DNA from: Antedon mediterranea
Taxonomy: Eukaryota; Echinodermata; Crinoidea; Comatulida; Antedonidae
Direction of reading: 5' to 3'
NCBI RefSeq assembly: GCF_964355755.1
Contig: NC_092671.1
Coordinates: forward strand, 40,437,804 to 40,501,803
DNA: 64,000 nt
In this document: piece after piece, positions 36,309 to 51,300 of the stretch
Position numbering within the stretch: the first letter of the stretch is position 1
Layout of the letters: each line of letters begins with the position of its first letter
The notes under the pieces: model-generated
What the model saw: the letters and a program-made list of their open reading frames with translations, nothing else
What the model was told of the DNA's origin: nothing
Database searches by the model: none
Program-made: the position numbers and the translations under genes

Positions 36309-39300
36309 ATTCTCATTGCGGTTGCTATAAGCTCATTGTAGGCTGTGGTTAGGTCTTCATTTACAATTGTACAATCAAAATAATGTCCATAATTTGCTTC
36401 CATTCTTGTTCCACTTTCTATCATATCCATAAACTCCTCATCCTTCAATAATAAAACAAAATTCATAAAATGTCTTAAGCTCTGTCTACACTATCAAACT
36501 TTATGTGAAAAAAAGTGATTTGCCCATATATGGATATGATGATGTCATATCACTACCATATTTGGGTATATCAATACCATATTTAGGCACATCACACTTT
36601 TTTTGTCAAACTAGTTTGATAGTGTAGACAGAGCTTTGCAATGTTACATTTACTCTAAATGTGTAGAAATGTGTGAGGAGAATACATACTGTGAATGATT
36701 TGGTTTGTTTCTTTTCCATGGTATACACTGCTTTAGATGCTTTGCGACTTGCTTTTAAACGTTGGAATGGTGGTGGTTTAATAAAGATTACATATGGTTT
36801 CACATCTGAGGCCTTCAGTAGTTTTAAAGCCTAAAAATAAGAGACATATTCATAAATAATGATGGGTACACACCTAATTGGTGATATTGGCTTAGGCTGC
36901 TTGTGTTCTTTCCTGCCAGTTAGTGACTATGATTTTATATTTTCTCCTTGTATCGTGTTTGTTTAATTTGTTGATTTCTATACTTTGTAAAATGTATCTT
37001 TTGCCTGAATAAATAATAATAAATAGACAAGATCTTTACTGATATTATAAAGTGTTTGAATTCTACTGGTTGGTTATATTAGCAACCAATAACATGACTA
37101 ATGAGGAACTTGGATTTGAACAGTTATTGGTAGCTTGTTCCTATTTGTGGAAACCTTTGGAATAAGGATTATGAAATTCCTCTAGTATATTAAAACAATT
37201 CACTTACTGGAGGGCAAACAATGAGAATGGCCACCTTTCCAGCTAGTATAGCTCCACGTATTGAATCAAGGCTGGTGCCATATAAGTTGCCCTTGTATTC
37301 ACCCCATTCTACAAACTTATTTCCACGAATGTTGCCTTCAAATTCTTGCTTGGAAATAAAAATGTATTCTCTACCATTGTTCTCCAAAAGCTTCTTAGTA
37401 CGGGAGGTATCTGTCAAAAACAACAATTATATATTTGTTCAGTATAATAAGTCATGTGCATTCTAGTGCAATACTGTATTTTATAGAAATTTAGACACAG
37501 TATAAAGCTCTGTCTACATTATCAAACTTTTATTTGACAACAAAAATGTAATGTGCCCATATATAGACACGATGATGTCATATCACTACCATATTTGGGC
37601 ACATCAAACTTTTTTTGTCAAACTAGTTTGATAGTGTAGACAGAGCCTAAACTAGCATATGTGTTCAAGTTAATATAAATATCTTAAATATTATGCTGGT
37701 ATTTCATGGATATAGATTTACTTTCCTTTAAACATACAACACTAAGCGAAATCAAAAATAAATTGTCTATTTGAAAATAACAAGGCAGCTACACTTACGT
37801 GGAATAGTTGACTTGAAATGAAATGGTTTACTGGCCATTAGTCTTTTCTTAAGTTCATTCTTACCAACACCAGGTGGTCCTAAATAAAAGAAGAGTACTT
37901 GTAAAAGAACCAGAAAGCACTTACAATTGGAGGATTAGTTAAATATTTTTCAAATTTTTAATTTAATATCTACACTGTTATACAATAATAAGGTGTACAA
38001 TGACACTTACCAACTATAACTAAAGGTCGCGGTCTCTCGGGTGGAGCACGAAACAGAGTGACCTCTTCATATGTTAGAATTTCATCAACATCATAATCTA
38101 TACAAATAATATGATATATAATTTGTTTTATTAATTATTTAATTTATTGACCAGGAAATAAAGGTAGATCTCATGTCTTTCACATTGGGTAGAGGGCGCT
38201 CATGAGTTTTAGAAATTGGTGGATTTTGTTGCTATATTATCCAAGTTTAGGGTTATTCGGTCGAGCACACATGTCAAAGGTTAAAATATTTCTTAGTCAA
38301 TTGAAGATCTTTGTTTTGTTTTTTTTTTGCTTTTGTTTTTTAAAATTTTATTTTATGTATATTTTTTTATTTTAGTTGTTTTAAATATTAATTTGTTTAA
38401 GATTTGACTCACTGTGGTTTTGAATAGATTGATACATTATTTTCTTGGTCTTCTTCTTGTTTGGTATTCGTAAACTACTTCTTGAACTGAGATTACTTCT
38501 TAAAGATGTAGTACTACGTGTTGACAATCGCAAACCTTAAAAGACAACACCAATCAGTGATTAGAATTCTTTGCACTTTTCTAGTTTAAACAGATTTGTG
38601 TTATGATTTTTGAAAATGTTAGTAAAATGCAATTTAATTCACAACCAAACTTTGGAAAAATGCAAAACTCATTTAGTTCCATTTTATTCTATTTTAGTAG
38701 GAAAGGTATAAAATACAACATAAAAAATTATGATAAAATAGAAGAAAAAAAATCATAATATTTACCCTTACCAATACTTAAAAAAATATACCATTTGTCT
38801 TTTAATTTATTTACAATATTCCCAAATCAGATAAAGAGATAAGCATTTACTTAAATATTTATAAGCTTTTACTTCAAAGAGTATTGTATTAATTACTAGG
38901 AAAAAACCATAAAACTGCTGAAAACAAAGCAAAATAAAGAAACTAAAATGAACCAAATTAAATGACATTATTATTCTGAAAGTAATTTCTCATTAAAATA
39001 TGACTTGTTTAAAAAATAAAGAACATTGGTTTATTTTAGGATAAAATCAAAATAATTATTTATTATTTAATAAATATTAGTAAAAAACAATGTTACCATA
39101 TTTTCGTTGGATAGCTATTCATAAATTCAAATCAAAATGTACTTAAATTTAGTAATGATTTAAATCAAACATCATTGTTAAATTGAGTTGAGATCTAAAG
39201 TTAATGCATACAAATGCAAACAGAAAATGTAATGTGCCCATATATGGACATGATGACGTCATATCACTACCATATTTGTGCATACCACTACCATATTTGG

Positions 39301-42300
39301 GTGCATCACACTTTTTTGTCAAACTAGTTTGATAGTGTAGACAGAGAACACATATTGCATAACATTCTTATTCTTCAACAAAACCATATTCAGCACATAT
39401 ATTATGCAGAAACTGTTCAGCATTTTGGTATACACAGTAGCACCTTGTCTTATTTGAAAGGGGTCAAAGTTGAAAGAAATCTGACAACATTGAAGTCAAA
39501 AGATAATTATATGAAACCCAGCTGAAAGAGGATGTTGCAGAAAAAACATTTTAAACATATTAGCATTGTCTTTGTTTTCCAGAGTTTATTTTCAACGAAA
39601 AAGTTGCGGTGAATAACAAACTTATAAAGCAAAAAATGCATGTTAAAAAATAAACGAAAGAAAATATAACTTTACAATACCATGCACAAAATAACCAAAT
39701 GAGCAGAAGGTAAACTTACTGTAAAACAATGGTGGATCTGGAACTTAATGAATGAAAAAAGGTTCTAAATAATTTACAACATTTAAAAACAAATGTAATA
39801 ATAAATAATTGAATAATGTTTGATGGTAATGTAGATTATAATAGCAAGAACAAAATAAATATGTATGCAAGTGTATTTAGTACCAAAAGGCCTATTAGAT
39901 ACTTACTTTGTGCTCTTCTAAAACTCAAGTCTGGTGAGCTTGGTACTGAGTTTGCCATTGAAGACCGTTCTCCTGGTACAGACTTTAAAGATGGTGTTGG
40001 TGATTGTGTTGGTAAAAGTGTTCTATTTAATGCCTCTCTCCTATAAAATTGAAATGGAAACCTTTATCATAATGACCACAATACAAAACATTTAATATAC
40101 AGGTGTCTTATTTGTATTAACCATACACTAAATCTCTGTCTACACTATTAAACTAGTTTGACAAAAAAAGTGTGATGTGCCTAAAGATGGTAGTGATATG
40201 CCCAAATATGGTCGTGATATGACATCATCAAGTCCATATATGGGCACATCACATTTTGTTGTCACATACATTTTGATAGTGTAGACAGAGCTTAACAACC
40301 TGCAAACAGGTAAATGTCTTACCTTTCTTGTAAAACTTTGCCAGGAATAAGCCCAGTTCTCATTTGAGTATCACCCTCAAGTCTAGCTTGCCACCACTGA
40401 GGGTCATCCTGGGCTACTATATGCAAGATGTCACCTTTCTTGAAAGGAAGCCCTGCTTCAACGCATGGTATGCCACGATCTACATCAGGGTCAAAGTTGA
40501 AGAATGCTTTCACACGTACCTAAACAAAATTGATTGAGATTTCAATATTGGATTCTTTTGTTATCGTTAAAACAAGACTTTTTATTACAGTTTTAAAACA
40601 AGACTTTTTATTACAGTTTTAAAACAAGACTTTTTATTACAGTTTTAAAACAAGACTTTTTATTACAGTTTTAAAACAAGACTTTTTATTACAGTTTTAA
40701 ATATATAATAATCAAAGAATTCAATGTTTAGTGAAGTATTTATCAACATTTTAAGTTAAATTACTCTATGCAGATATTGCTGCTGTTTCATTGTTAACTT
40801 TTCATAGCAATAATGATTATGACAATAATGATGATAATATATGATCTGATGATGATAATAAATGGAATGATGACAATAAACAATATTAATATTATGTTTT
40901 CAAAAATAATCAAAATTAAATGGCTGTAATATGTCATTTGTTTTATAAATTTTAAGTAATACTGTACTAAAAGATATTATATAAAAAACTCAATAGCAGG
41001 TATATAAATTAAAAAGTAAGTAAAATGATACCAATAACAAAAATTAAACCAACAAATCTGTGTTACTTAAAATCATCATGCACAAACTAATAGATGTGGA
41101 GTGATATGAGTGGTGTGTAGACATGCAAGCCTTTGGAAAGAGACTGGTGGAGAATGTGACTGAAACACTAGTGTGTCTAAAATATACAGAATCACTCAAT
41201 ACATTCATAATTCTGAAGGTTTCCATAGAAGTTTAGTTGAGAGTAATATACATTTTATAGTTGCACCCTACAGTAAAAATAAACTCAATATTGATTATAA
41301 AATATTTGATAAGTAGTAACAAATACTGAAGCGACTGGAGAAAATTTATCGCGATAGCAGAGAAAATTGATACAGCAATTCAGTTTCTGTTTAATCTTGT
41401 CACAGGGTTTTGTTATGTATTGTTTCTGACTAAATAAATGAAAGTATGTACATTTGTTAATTCTTAATTATGAAGGTTTCCATAGAAGTCTAGTTGAGAG
41501 TAATTATGTGAATTTTTAATACCAGCAAATGAATGAAAATCTGGTGATTAAGCTAGCACCAATATATTTTACTTACTTGAATGTTGTAATAATAAAAACT
41601 ACTATTCTAATTAGTTGAATTGTAAATCAAGAGTTCAACTACATTCCAATCTACAAACCTTTTTTTCTTTGCCAACCAGCTAAGATTTAAACAAAACAAA
41701 AACCTTTCTCAAAATGTATGCAATCATAGGCATAGAAAACAACACAACCTTATGTCTATATGTATGTATATTATATACAAGATATGCATAAATGACTTCG
41801 ATTTACTGGTTGAGAGGTATATTTCAAACTCACTGCTCCTTAATAAACGACACTAGCAAATACAAATTAGCATCACTCAGTTTTGAATAGCATGATAAAA
41901 TATTACCTCATAGAAAACGTTGTGTATTATCTTAACATTTCTAAACCGGAGTATTAAAGACAAATTAAGTTAACTTACTTGACTTTCTAGTCCTCCATTG
42001 CTTATAGCAGTTGCTGGTATCAACTTAAACGTTATGGTTCCATTTATGGAAGACTAAAAGAAAAAAATTATTTATCACTTTTATTATACATTATTATTTT
42101 TAAAATGTATACTACACACATTATGGTATTCAATTCTCCAAAATAAACAAAGAAGAAGATTGAACCAGCAAACTTTATTTAATTTAATATTCCCAAGGAA
42201 ATTAGGTAAGCAATCTTCTTGAAATTAGTTCTAGTTTAGTTAAATCTTGATTGTAAAATTTGTAAAATTACTTTTTAAGCCTACTGTACTATAAAATTTA

Positions 42301-45300
42301 AACATGTTAATTGGTGATTGCGATCATTCATTGCAATGTTTTCATGTACATGACATATAATTATATTATATATATATTATATATAATAATTATTGATAAT
42401 CTATCTAAATATATTTATCATGCTTATAAGTTAAGATCTATGTTTTGCTTAGAGAACGAAATTAATTAATTCATTTATCTTGTGACCATAAATTGCTTTA
42501 TTTTTCAATGTAATTATTATTTTGTTAATTACTAGGGCCAGAGGCCCAAAGTAAATAAAGTCAGGCGATAAGCCTGAATGAATGACATATAATTGCTTCA
42601 CCTCAAACAAAAATTATATAACTTAGAAGCCCAATTATGTATGAAATAACTCAATTACACAGTAGTAGTCTATGAGTGCTAGCTTGAGAGACCATTGTCG
42701 GTTTATCCAGATAAGCTAGGTATGAAATAGACTGTTCCTTTCATTGTTCAATTGCTACAACCGATTACAAGCATGTCTGATTAGGAATTAAAAATGAGAT
42801 TTGCAACTTACTAGAAGACTAACAACCTCGTCTGGTGTCTTTCCTTTAACTCTGATTCCATCCACCTCCACCACCTCATCATTTACATGTATCAAACCTG
42901 TACACAATTACAAAATCATTTTGAGCTGAACTCTCTCTAATTATTCATTTTAGGTTTTTCTTTAACTTTCTTGGGTTATTCTTAGTTCATTCAGTTAATA
43001 TTGTTTTCTTGTACCTTTTCTTTTTTTTTCAATTTTTGTCTGTTCATAAAATTGAATGAACTGAAATAAATAAGAAAATTTTATCTTTTGAAACTTGGTT
43101 GAGAAAAACTGTTAGTTGATTTACTAACCACTCCTATCTGCTGCACCACTATGCATGATTCTGGCAATTCTTACAGCTCCTGTCGTTTCATCACATTTTA
43201 TAGTTGCACCCTACAGTAAAAATAAACTCAAAATTGATTATAAAATATTTGATAAGTAGTAACAAATACCATAGTGACTGTGGAGAAAATTTATCGCGAT
43301 AGCTGAGAAAATTGATACAGCAATTCAGTTTCTGTTTAATCTTGTCACAGGGTTTTGTTATGTATTGTTATGTTTCTGACTAAATAAATGAAAGTATATA
43401 CATTTGTTAATTCTTAGTTTCCCTAGTGATCTCAATTATGCATTTCTAAATCTCAATAAAAAACCTTTCAAAATGTATAAATCAACTTTTACTGTCATAA
43501 TAAATTAAGCTTAAATTAAAATATCTCTCTTGATAATCAATAGAGAGTCGTCAATAGAATGGGCTACAGACTTGCCTATGGGAGAAGGCATTATAGAGAA
43601 AGCTCTGTTAGTTTAGACAAGAAATCAATTTTTATCCAAGAATGTCACAACTTATATGGATGTTGACGTATATTGCCGCAGGGCTTAACAGTACTCTACA
43701 GTTATTAGACAAATTTCAAGAGAAATTCAGATAATGTAATATATTTCTGATGAAACAAAAAGTAATATTTGGTAAATATGAAAACTGAAACTATAACTAC
43801 AAATTAAAACACCTATTATTTAGTTTATTTTATTTAGTTTAGTTTTCATCGTTTTCACCTAAAATGCTTCATAGAATAACAATAGAATAAAGTGACGATT
43901 ACACAAAAATGTTGAACAAAGCAAACTAATTTCCACGGAGTCCTCATAATAATCAAAAGAAATTGTATTACAACAAATTATTACGAAAAAATGATAACCT
44001 TTTATTAATAACCATCCGGGCTAAATTATTGAACCAATCTATGTTTTTCATAAATTAATTCGTATGCATACTGTAGCTTAATCTGTGACAACTAACTTTT
44101 AGTACACACATTGCTCATGTGCACTTTAAATAACCTAGTACATCTTTTGAGACGAGTAGGGGGTTACCCCGGTGTACTAGTTCACACACAGCCACTGTGT
44201 CGTGGACAGATGAGAGAGCGCCTTAAAGTGGCTGCACTGACATGACGTGACCCTTAAGGGAGAAAAGTGTAACATCTAACATCAGCGCCATGAGAAATGA
44301 TATATACAAGAACTTATTATTATTAACTTATTATTATTATTATAATCAATGTTTTTAAAATGAATTTTTATGAATTTATTTTATATATCCAAAGATGATG
44401 ACTTACAAGAGGTTCATTACTCTTGACTAATCTAACAATCTTCATTGAATCATCGCCATCGCTCATGTCAGCTTCAACTTCTTGTAACTTTGGGTAGAAT
44501 TCTTTTGCTGCTATTCTATCATGTACGTGTAATACCATCTGCATCAGAGGGCTTTGTAAAATCATGCCTAGCTCCTCTGCATCTTGACCTAGTGGGTATT
44601 CAGTAATATCTTGGGCAACCTACAACAACAATTAAAATCATTAAATACAATCTGTATTAGAGGGCTTTGTAAAATCATGCCTAGCTCCTCAGCATCTTGA
44701 CCTAGTGGGTACTCAGTAATATTTTAGGCAACCTACAACAACAATTAAAATCATTCATACAAACTATCTAATGTTATGTTCACTGTATATATGCTATTTA
44801 GAACTGTATTTTTCGACTTTCTGATGGAATTTTTGATTTGTATGTTACATTTTTTGCTTTTTTTAAACCTTATTACGTTTCATTGTTGTTATTGATAATG
44901 TTTCTATCTTTTCTGTGTTTGAAGGAAATAAATATTTATTTTGATTTGATTTTGATTTGATTTACTATTATTTAGCTGTAAGTTGTAATGTACAATTTAT
45001 GGCACAAAACCAGTTGTTCAAAAGACTAAATTGTGTTTTTATTTTAGTACAGTATTTGAAAATTAATCATACATGTTGTTGTGAACAATAACTTGCATGC
45101 TGAGTATTATCAACAAGCCTATATTTATTTTGTAAACAATGACAGCCAATATGCATATTGTAAAATGACAATGCAAACATAAGCTATTGTATTCACTATG
45201 GTCAACTTGAAAAAATACCACATGCAGTGCCACGATATAGCCGTCTTTTAAAACTGTATTTTTAATAGGTTATTTTATTTAGGTATAAAATGAGACCTCG

Positions 45301-48300
45301 GTGGTATATTTCTTTTGGTGTTTTTAACCAATGATTTTGCGCTTCCTTTTAACCGGTTACCACAAATTTGTCCTGTTTCTGCTCCCAAGAAAATGGAGTT
45401 AATTTATTCACACCAACTTTATGCAGCAGAAACAGGCCCTAAGTGACAACATTCTACTTAAACTACAATGTACTGCAGTGAGTACTATAATGACCTATGA
45501 CCTTAGATGATACTGCTGTATTGAAGTAAAATCATCATTTCATCAATATTGCCGTATAAAATACTAAAATGAACCATAAGTCAACTATTATTGATCTTGC
45601 ATATTTGTATAAAATATGTTCTTAGTTATATTGTAGATGATAATTTGAATACAATATAATTCTAAAGCAATATTATAATGTACCAAGTGTAATTTCTAAT
45701 CTACAAGATGCCAACCATCATTGTGGTCGGGTATATCATGGTGAAAGTCACATGGACGTTTTTTTTTATTGTACAGTAGTAACTTATGGCAAATAAAAAA
45801 AAAAACAGTCAGAACAAATTGATGGCAGTAATGCAATGGCATTAAACTATACCCTATAGGTTCCTCATTGATCAAATTAATTTAAAGGCATTCAAGTCTA
45901 ATTAAGTTATCTTCACTGAAGCTGAATGACAATATTTCAAACTTTCACACTGAAATTCATCTCTGATTTAATGACAACCAAGTCTTTAAAGAGGTTTCAC
46001 TTCTCAAATGGCACTTAAAAATCAAATTACTGTTAGCATAATTGTTCATTAGTTACATGAGAGATGATTAAGAATTCAAAAGGGGAATCAAATATACAAA
46101 ACTAATATTAATGAACAAAATCCTGGATCTGAAGACAGGTTAAGCACAGATAATTGGACAAATTTGTAATGCAACTAAGAATGTATTCTAAATATTACTT
46201 CACTGTCTACATCTGTGTGAATTATTTAACACAAAACATTATTAAAATTATAAGTAAAAAATTAAATTCCTAGCAATACAAATTCAGTAAAGAAAACCAA
46301 AGATTCAATAGTATTAAATGTATTTGAATGGATTTTATATTTTGATTTTTCTGTTTTATCATGGACCTCTAATTTATAGGTCCATGGTTTTATATTGAAA
46401 ATGTGTTTTACCAATTATTTGTTACGTATTACGTTCCTTCCTTTTGATCTGATAAGGGTCCAGTTTTTAATTGCTCAATTTCACTAATTAAAACTAACTT
46501 CCTTAAACATAACAGCTAACAAAACAACAACAAAGTAATAATAGTTAACCTGTAACATTTTTCAAATAAAAAACGTTCTGAAAAAGATTATTTTTGTTTT
46601 TAGAAATTTTGAATGATAAATGGGAATTCAATATTTATAACTAGTACAGTATTACATAAGTAATAAATTGTCAAGTTATAAATATCGATCTAAAGTAGGT
46701 ATACTGACTTAACCTTGGTGAAATTCCTTAATGAAATAAAGTCACACTATATTAAATTGAATTACACAGAATAACTTTACAGAAATCAATACATTTTACA
46801 ATTCTGAGACGACAAATTGTTCATAGTCAATGAATATTATAGTTTTCACACACTGTATTGCATCAAAATGTTGTTCTTGATATTAAAGTTAATGCAAAAG
46901 TTTGAACCGTTGTACTATGTACTTAGTGTTGAATGTAAGGCTTAATTCTTCCAAAAGTCTAAACAGCCTCTACTAGTATACTGTATTTGGAAAGCATTCC
47001 TTTCTTTTTCCAACCACATATCCACATATAAATGTTGTGTTTCTGCCTCATTCTGCCAAAAGCCTAAACAGCATATACTAGTCAGTCTATATGCAGACTT
47101 ACTACATTAATATTCTTTTATATAATCAATGATAGTCCTATAACTAAAGGAGAAATGATAAACGAGATTCAATTAATGATGCTAAAAGAAGTTACATAAT
47201 CCAGCAATAAAATAACCCTGTAAGCTGCATATTACCATTTGATATCAATGGTTATTACAATTTAACAACAGTGAAACAGGAATTGGCTATTTAATACAGT
47301 GTTGCAAACAAAGCAGCAATAACTCTGTAAGCTGCATATTACCATTTGATATCATTGGGTTATTACAACTTAACAACAGTGAAACAGGAATTGGCTATTT
47401 AATACAGTGTTGCAAACAAAGCAGCAATAACTCTGTAAGCTGCATATTACCATTTGATATCATTGGGTTATTACAACTTAACAACAGTGAAACAGGAATT
47501 GGCTATTTAATACAGTGTTGCAAACAAAGCAGCAATAAACACATTCTTGTTGAATAAATCATCATATTCTATTATTACTACGTGAACTATTTATAGAATA
47601 AATGTAGGAAATGAGGCAGTTACCTAGTTATACAATTAATGGCATACCTAAAGCTCTGTCTACACTATCAAACTAGTTTTACAAAAAAAGTGTGATGTGC
47701 CTAAATATGATAGTAATATGACATCATCGTGTCCATATATGGGCACATCACATTTTATTGTCACATAAAATTTGATAGTGTAGACAGAGCTTTATTTAGT
47801 TGAGGATTGTCAAGTTGATAGTGTAGACAGAGCTTTAAAGATATTCAAAGCCTTACAAAGCTAAATGCTTTCATATAATGAGTAAAAAGTTAAATATTGT
47901 AAATGATTAAAGTTACAAAAATACATTGAGGAAATATCAGGTCAAAGGTTAATTTCAATACTTTATTTGCTACTTTTAGTAGTTTTTTCAAGGTCAATTA
48001 CAAATCCTGGATTTACAATATGAAATACTGTACATAACTCAAACTTGCTACATTGTTAAATGCTCAAATTATGTATTACATAATTCACTTTGACCTATGT
48101 GGTGAAATATAGTAATATTGTAACCTACCTCATATGCCAACATAGCAGAAGCATTGTACACTGGTAACGGACCATCTTTATCGTGTTCTTCTACTTTATA
48201 GTGAACCTTACAATAAAATACAAATTATTCTGATTAGTATATAAAATGCATTATAATAACCTATATATCCATTAATTAACTTTCAGTGTATCACTGGCCA

Positions 48301-51300
48301 GTGTATCACTTTCAGTGTATCACTTTCAGTGTATCACTGGCCAGTTTATCTATGCCTGTACATTTATAAACAAATAAATGTTTCTATTTTTTCATTTTAT
48401 TTATTTATTCCGTTCAGTGAAACATAAAATGGGAGCACTCAGAAGAGACAAGAGCTGTCAAAGACAACTATCGCCAAAGGGAGTGTCTCTCCAACTCCAG
48501 ACAAACAGAACAAGCAAACTCAAATAAATTGGATATAGAAAATAGACTAGTTTATGTACAATATTATTATAAAACTGTCCATTGAACACTAAACAGAAAA
48601 AATGTGAATTTTTGAACAGTACTGATTAATATTACTATACCTTTAAAAGAGCTTGAAAGTCAGGGCTATGTAACACTTGGTTCAAGAATTGCATGTCATC
48701 AGGGCGACCTTGAAGCCTGCCACAAATGTAGTCAAGAGAGGTCAACAATCGTTGAAGGCCTATAGGTAAAGATACAAAATATGATATACATTCCAATGCA
48801 TGTAATTAAAGATATGAAAATGCCTGAATAGACTTCGAAGCCTGAGAGGCTTGCAGGCAAGGATATAACATTTCAAATTTAGGTGCAAAATTAATGATGG
48901 ACAAGATACAGTAGTAGTAGTAGTAGAAATTTAAAGTTCTGTCTACACTACCAAACTTTATATGAAAAACACATGTGATGTGTCCATATATGGACATGAT
49001 GATGTCATATCACTACCATATTTGGGCATATCACTATCATATTTGGGCACACTTTTTTTGTCAAACTAGTTTGATAGTGTAGACAGAGCTTTATAAAGAG
49101 AAAAGTTTTAGCATTCCTATGCACAGCTGCATACAATAGAATTTAAATAGCAATTTGAATATATTATTGATAATGAGCTAATATAATAATTGATACCAAA
49201 ATAATCATTTATAAACAAATAAATAAAAATAATTTTAATCAAACTAGATTTATTTAAATAAGTTGTAGGCGTGTCATCACAAAACACTGAATAGAAACTT
49301 GAACCCTGAAATCATTCAGTATTTATCTAGAAATCAATAACTGCAATTTGGTAAAATAAATATTAATCCTATAGCTAAATATGCTATATTTGTTCAGTAT
49401 AAAACCATGTCTGTTGTAAATTGTGATACTATTCCATGATTTGAATATTAATTTGTTGATATTCATTCAGTGGAAAATGTACGACAGATGGTACTGATAT
49501 GTTTCTCTTGGATTAATTAATTTGATTGATATTGTTTTATGTTCATTTTGCATGATATCAAGAATGAATTCAAACAATGTTACATGATTATTAAACTTAC
49601 ATTTAATGTTAGAAATGCTACAATGTTAAAACAAATATCAATAAAGTACACAATATTATTATGAAATTAGTAAAGAGAGAACTGTGAATATTTGATGACT
49701 GCAGTTATTATAGTATTAATTGATATTAACACATTCCAAAATGTATCTAGCATAAATGTTGATGTACTGTAGATGAACCTAAATTTTGTCAGACAAGTTA
49801 TAAATATGGTGCTATGGTGTTAATTAAGATTCAGAAGATACAAATAACAAAACCAACAACACTGGCAGTGGTAATACTCACCTAAATCTTTCTTAGGCGG
49901 GATTGTCACACCAGGCATGGCTCTCGTGTGTTCTACAAACGCTGTCTCAATCATATATACCAGAGTTTTAATACTTGCAGAAATGTTTATGCATCGTAGG
50001 GATATGCTCCCTGTTGAAGACAATAGGTATTGTTGCGTTGCTTGTCAGTCTGTTTTTGTTGCTTCTTCTGCTAAAGAAAGCAGTGACAATGGACAGGATT
50101 TACTATACTTATGTTTTTACAGGTCAGCTAGGATTTACAGAAGATAGTACTGTGGAAAAAAATACATAAACACTCAGTTGTAATGGTAGATAAATCTTGA
50201 TTAACTGTTTTAAAGAAACAAAAAATTTTAATTGTGAATTTGTGTAGAGCAATACCAATAGCATTAATTAACTAGATCATCTTTACTTTTGTATCTGTAC
50301 TATACAGTAAGCACAGAAGTCAAAGTTCAAATACTAGTAACGGCAAACTCTGATTCAAAATTTAAACAGTAAGAACTATGTGTTTACTGAATAATGTAGA
50401 CAAATAATTGTTTAGACTTACAATTACGTAATAATAGTTTTTGGCAATGTATTGTATCAATGATAATATTGTAATCAATATAATAAAAAAATATAATTTA
50501 TTATTGTATCTCTATGTGCTGTGTATGAGTAATTATAAAAGTTGTTTGTTGACATGACATGTTGGACTTTATCACAAGACAATTCCATTCATCATGTTAT
50601 CATTACAATCGATAATAAAAACGGTTTATATCATTAAATGTTATTTATTTAAAACTGTACGGACAAAAATTAAATTTAAATTAAATTGAATTAGATTTAA
50701 ATTCTAAATTCAATTTCCATTCAGAAAAAAACAGCATCTAAAGCCTACAGCATATAACTTAAATTGTATACATTGGACATTTGGAAAAATTAATCAAAAC
50801 AAACCAGCAATTTTCAGGTATCATTACACAAGTACAATTTATGTATCGACAATAAATTTCACTTCAGCATTTTGATGTACCTCCTTTTAGACTGAAAATT
50901 TCCGAATATTTTATTTCTGTTTCAGGACCGCGAATCTGGAATGATCTTGATGATAAACTAAAGCATTTTAAATCTCTTTATACTTTTCGTAAAAATTTTA
51001 AAAAATATCTTATTTCTTTATACTAATTTTAATATTATTATGATTGTAGTACACTGAAAGTATCTATTTTTATTTCATCGTTTTTGTTTTTATTTATTAT
51101 TTTATGTAGTAAATTGTATTAGTTTAAATGTATGTGTATTGTTTCTGGGGTCTTTCTCGAGACAAGAAACTTGTTTTCTTCTAGAGAAGACCCCAAATGA
51201 TGGCTTATTACTATGTTTTCATTTATGTACACACCTATAATTATATTATACTGTATAATGCCATTGTTGAATAAATAAATGTTTTTTGAACTTGAACTTG

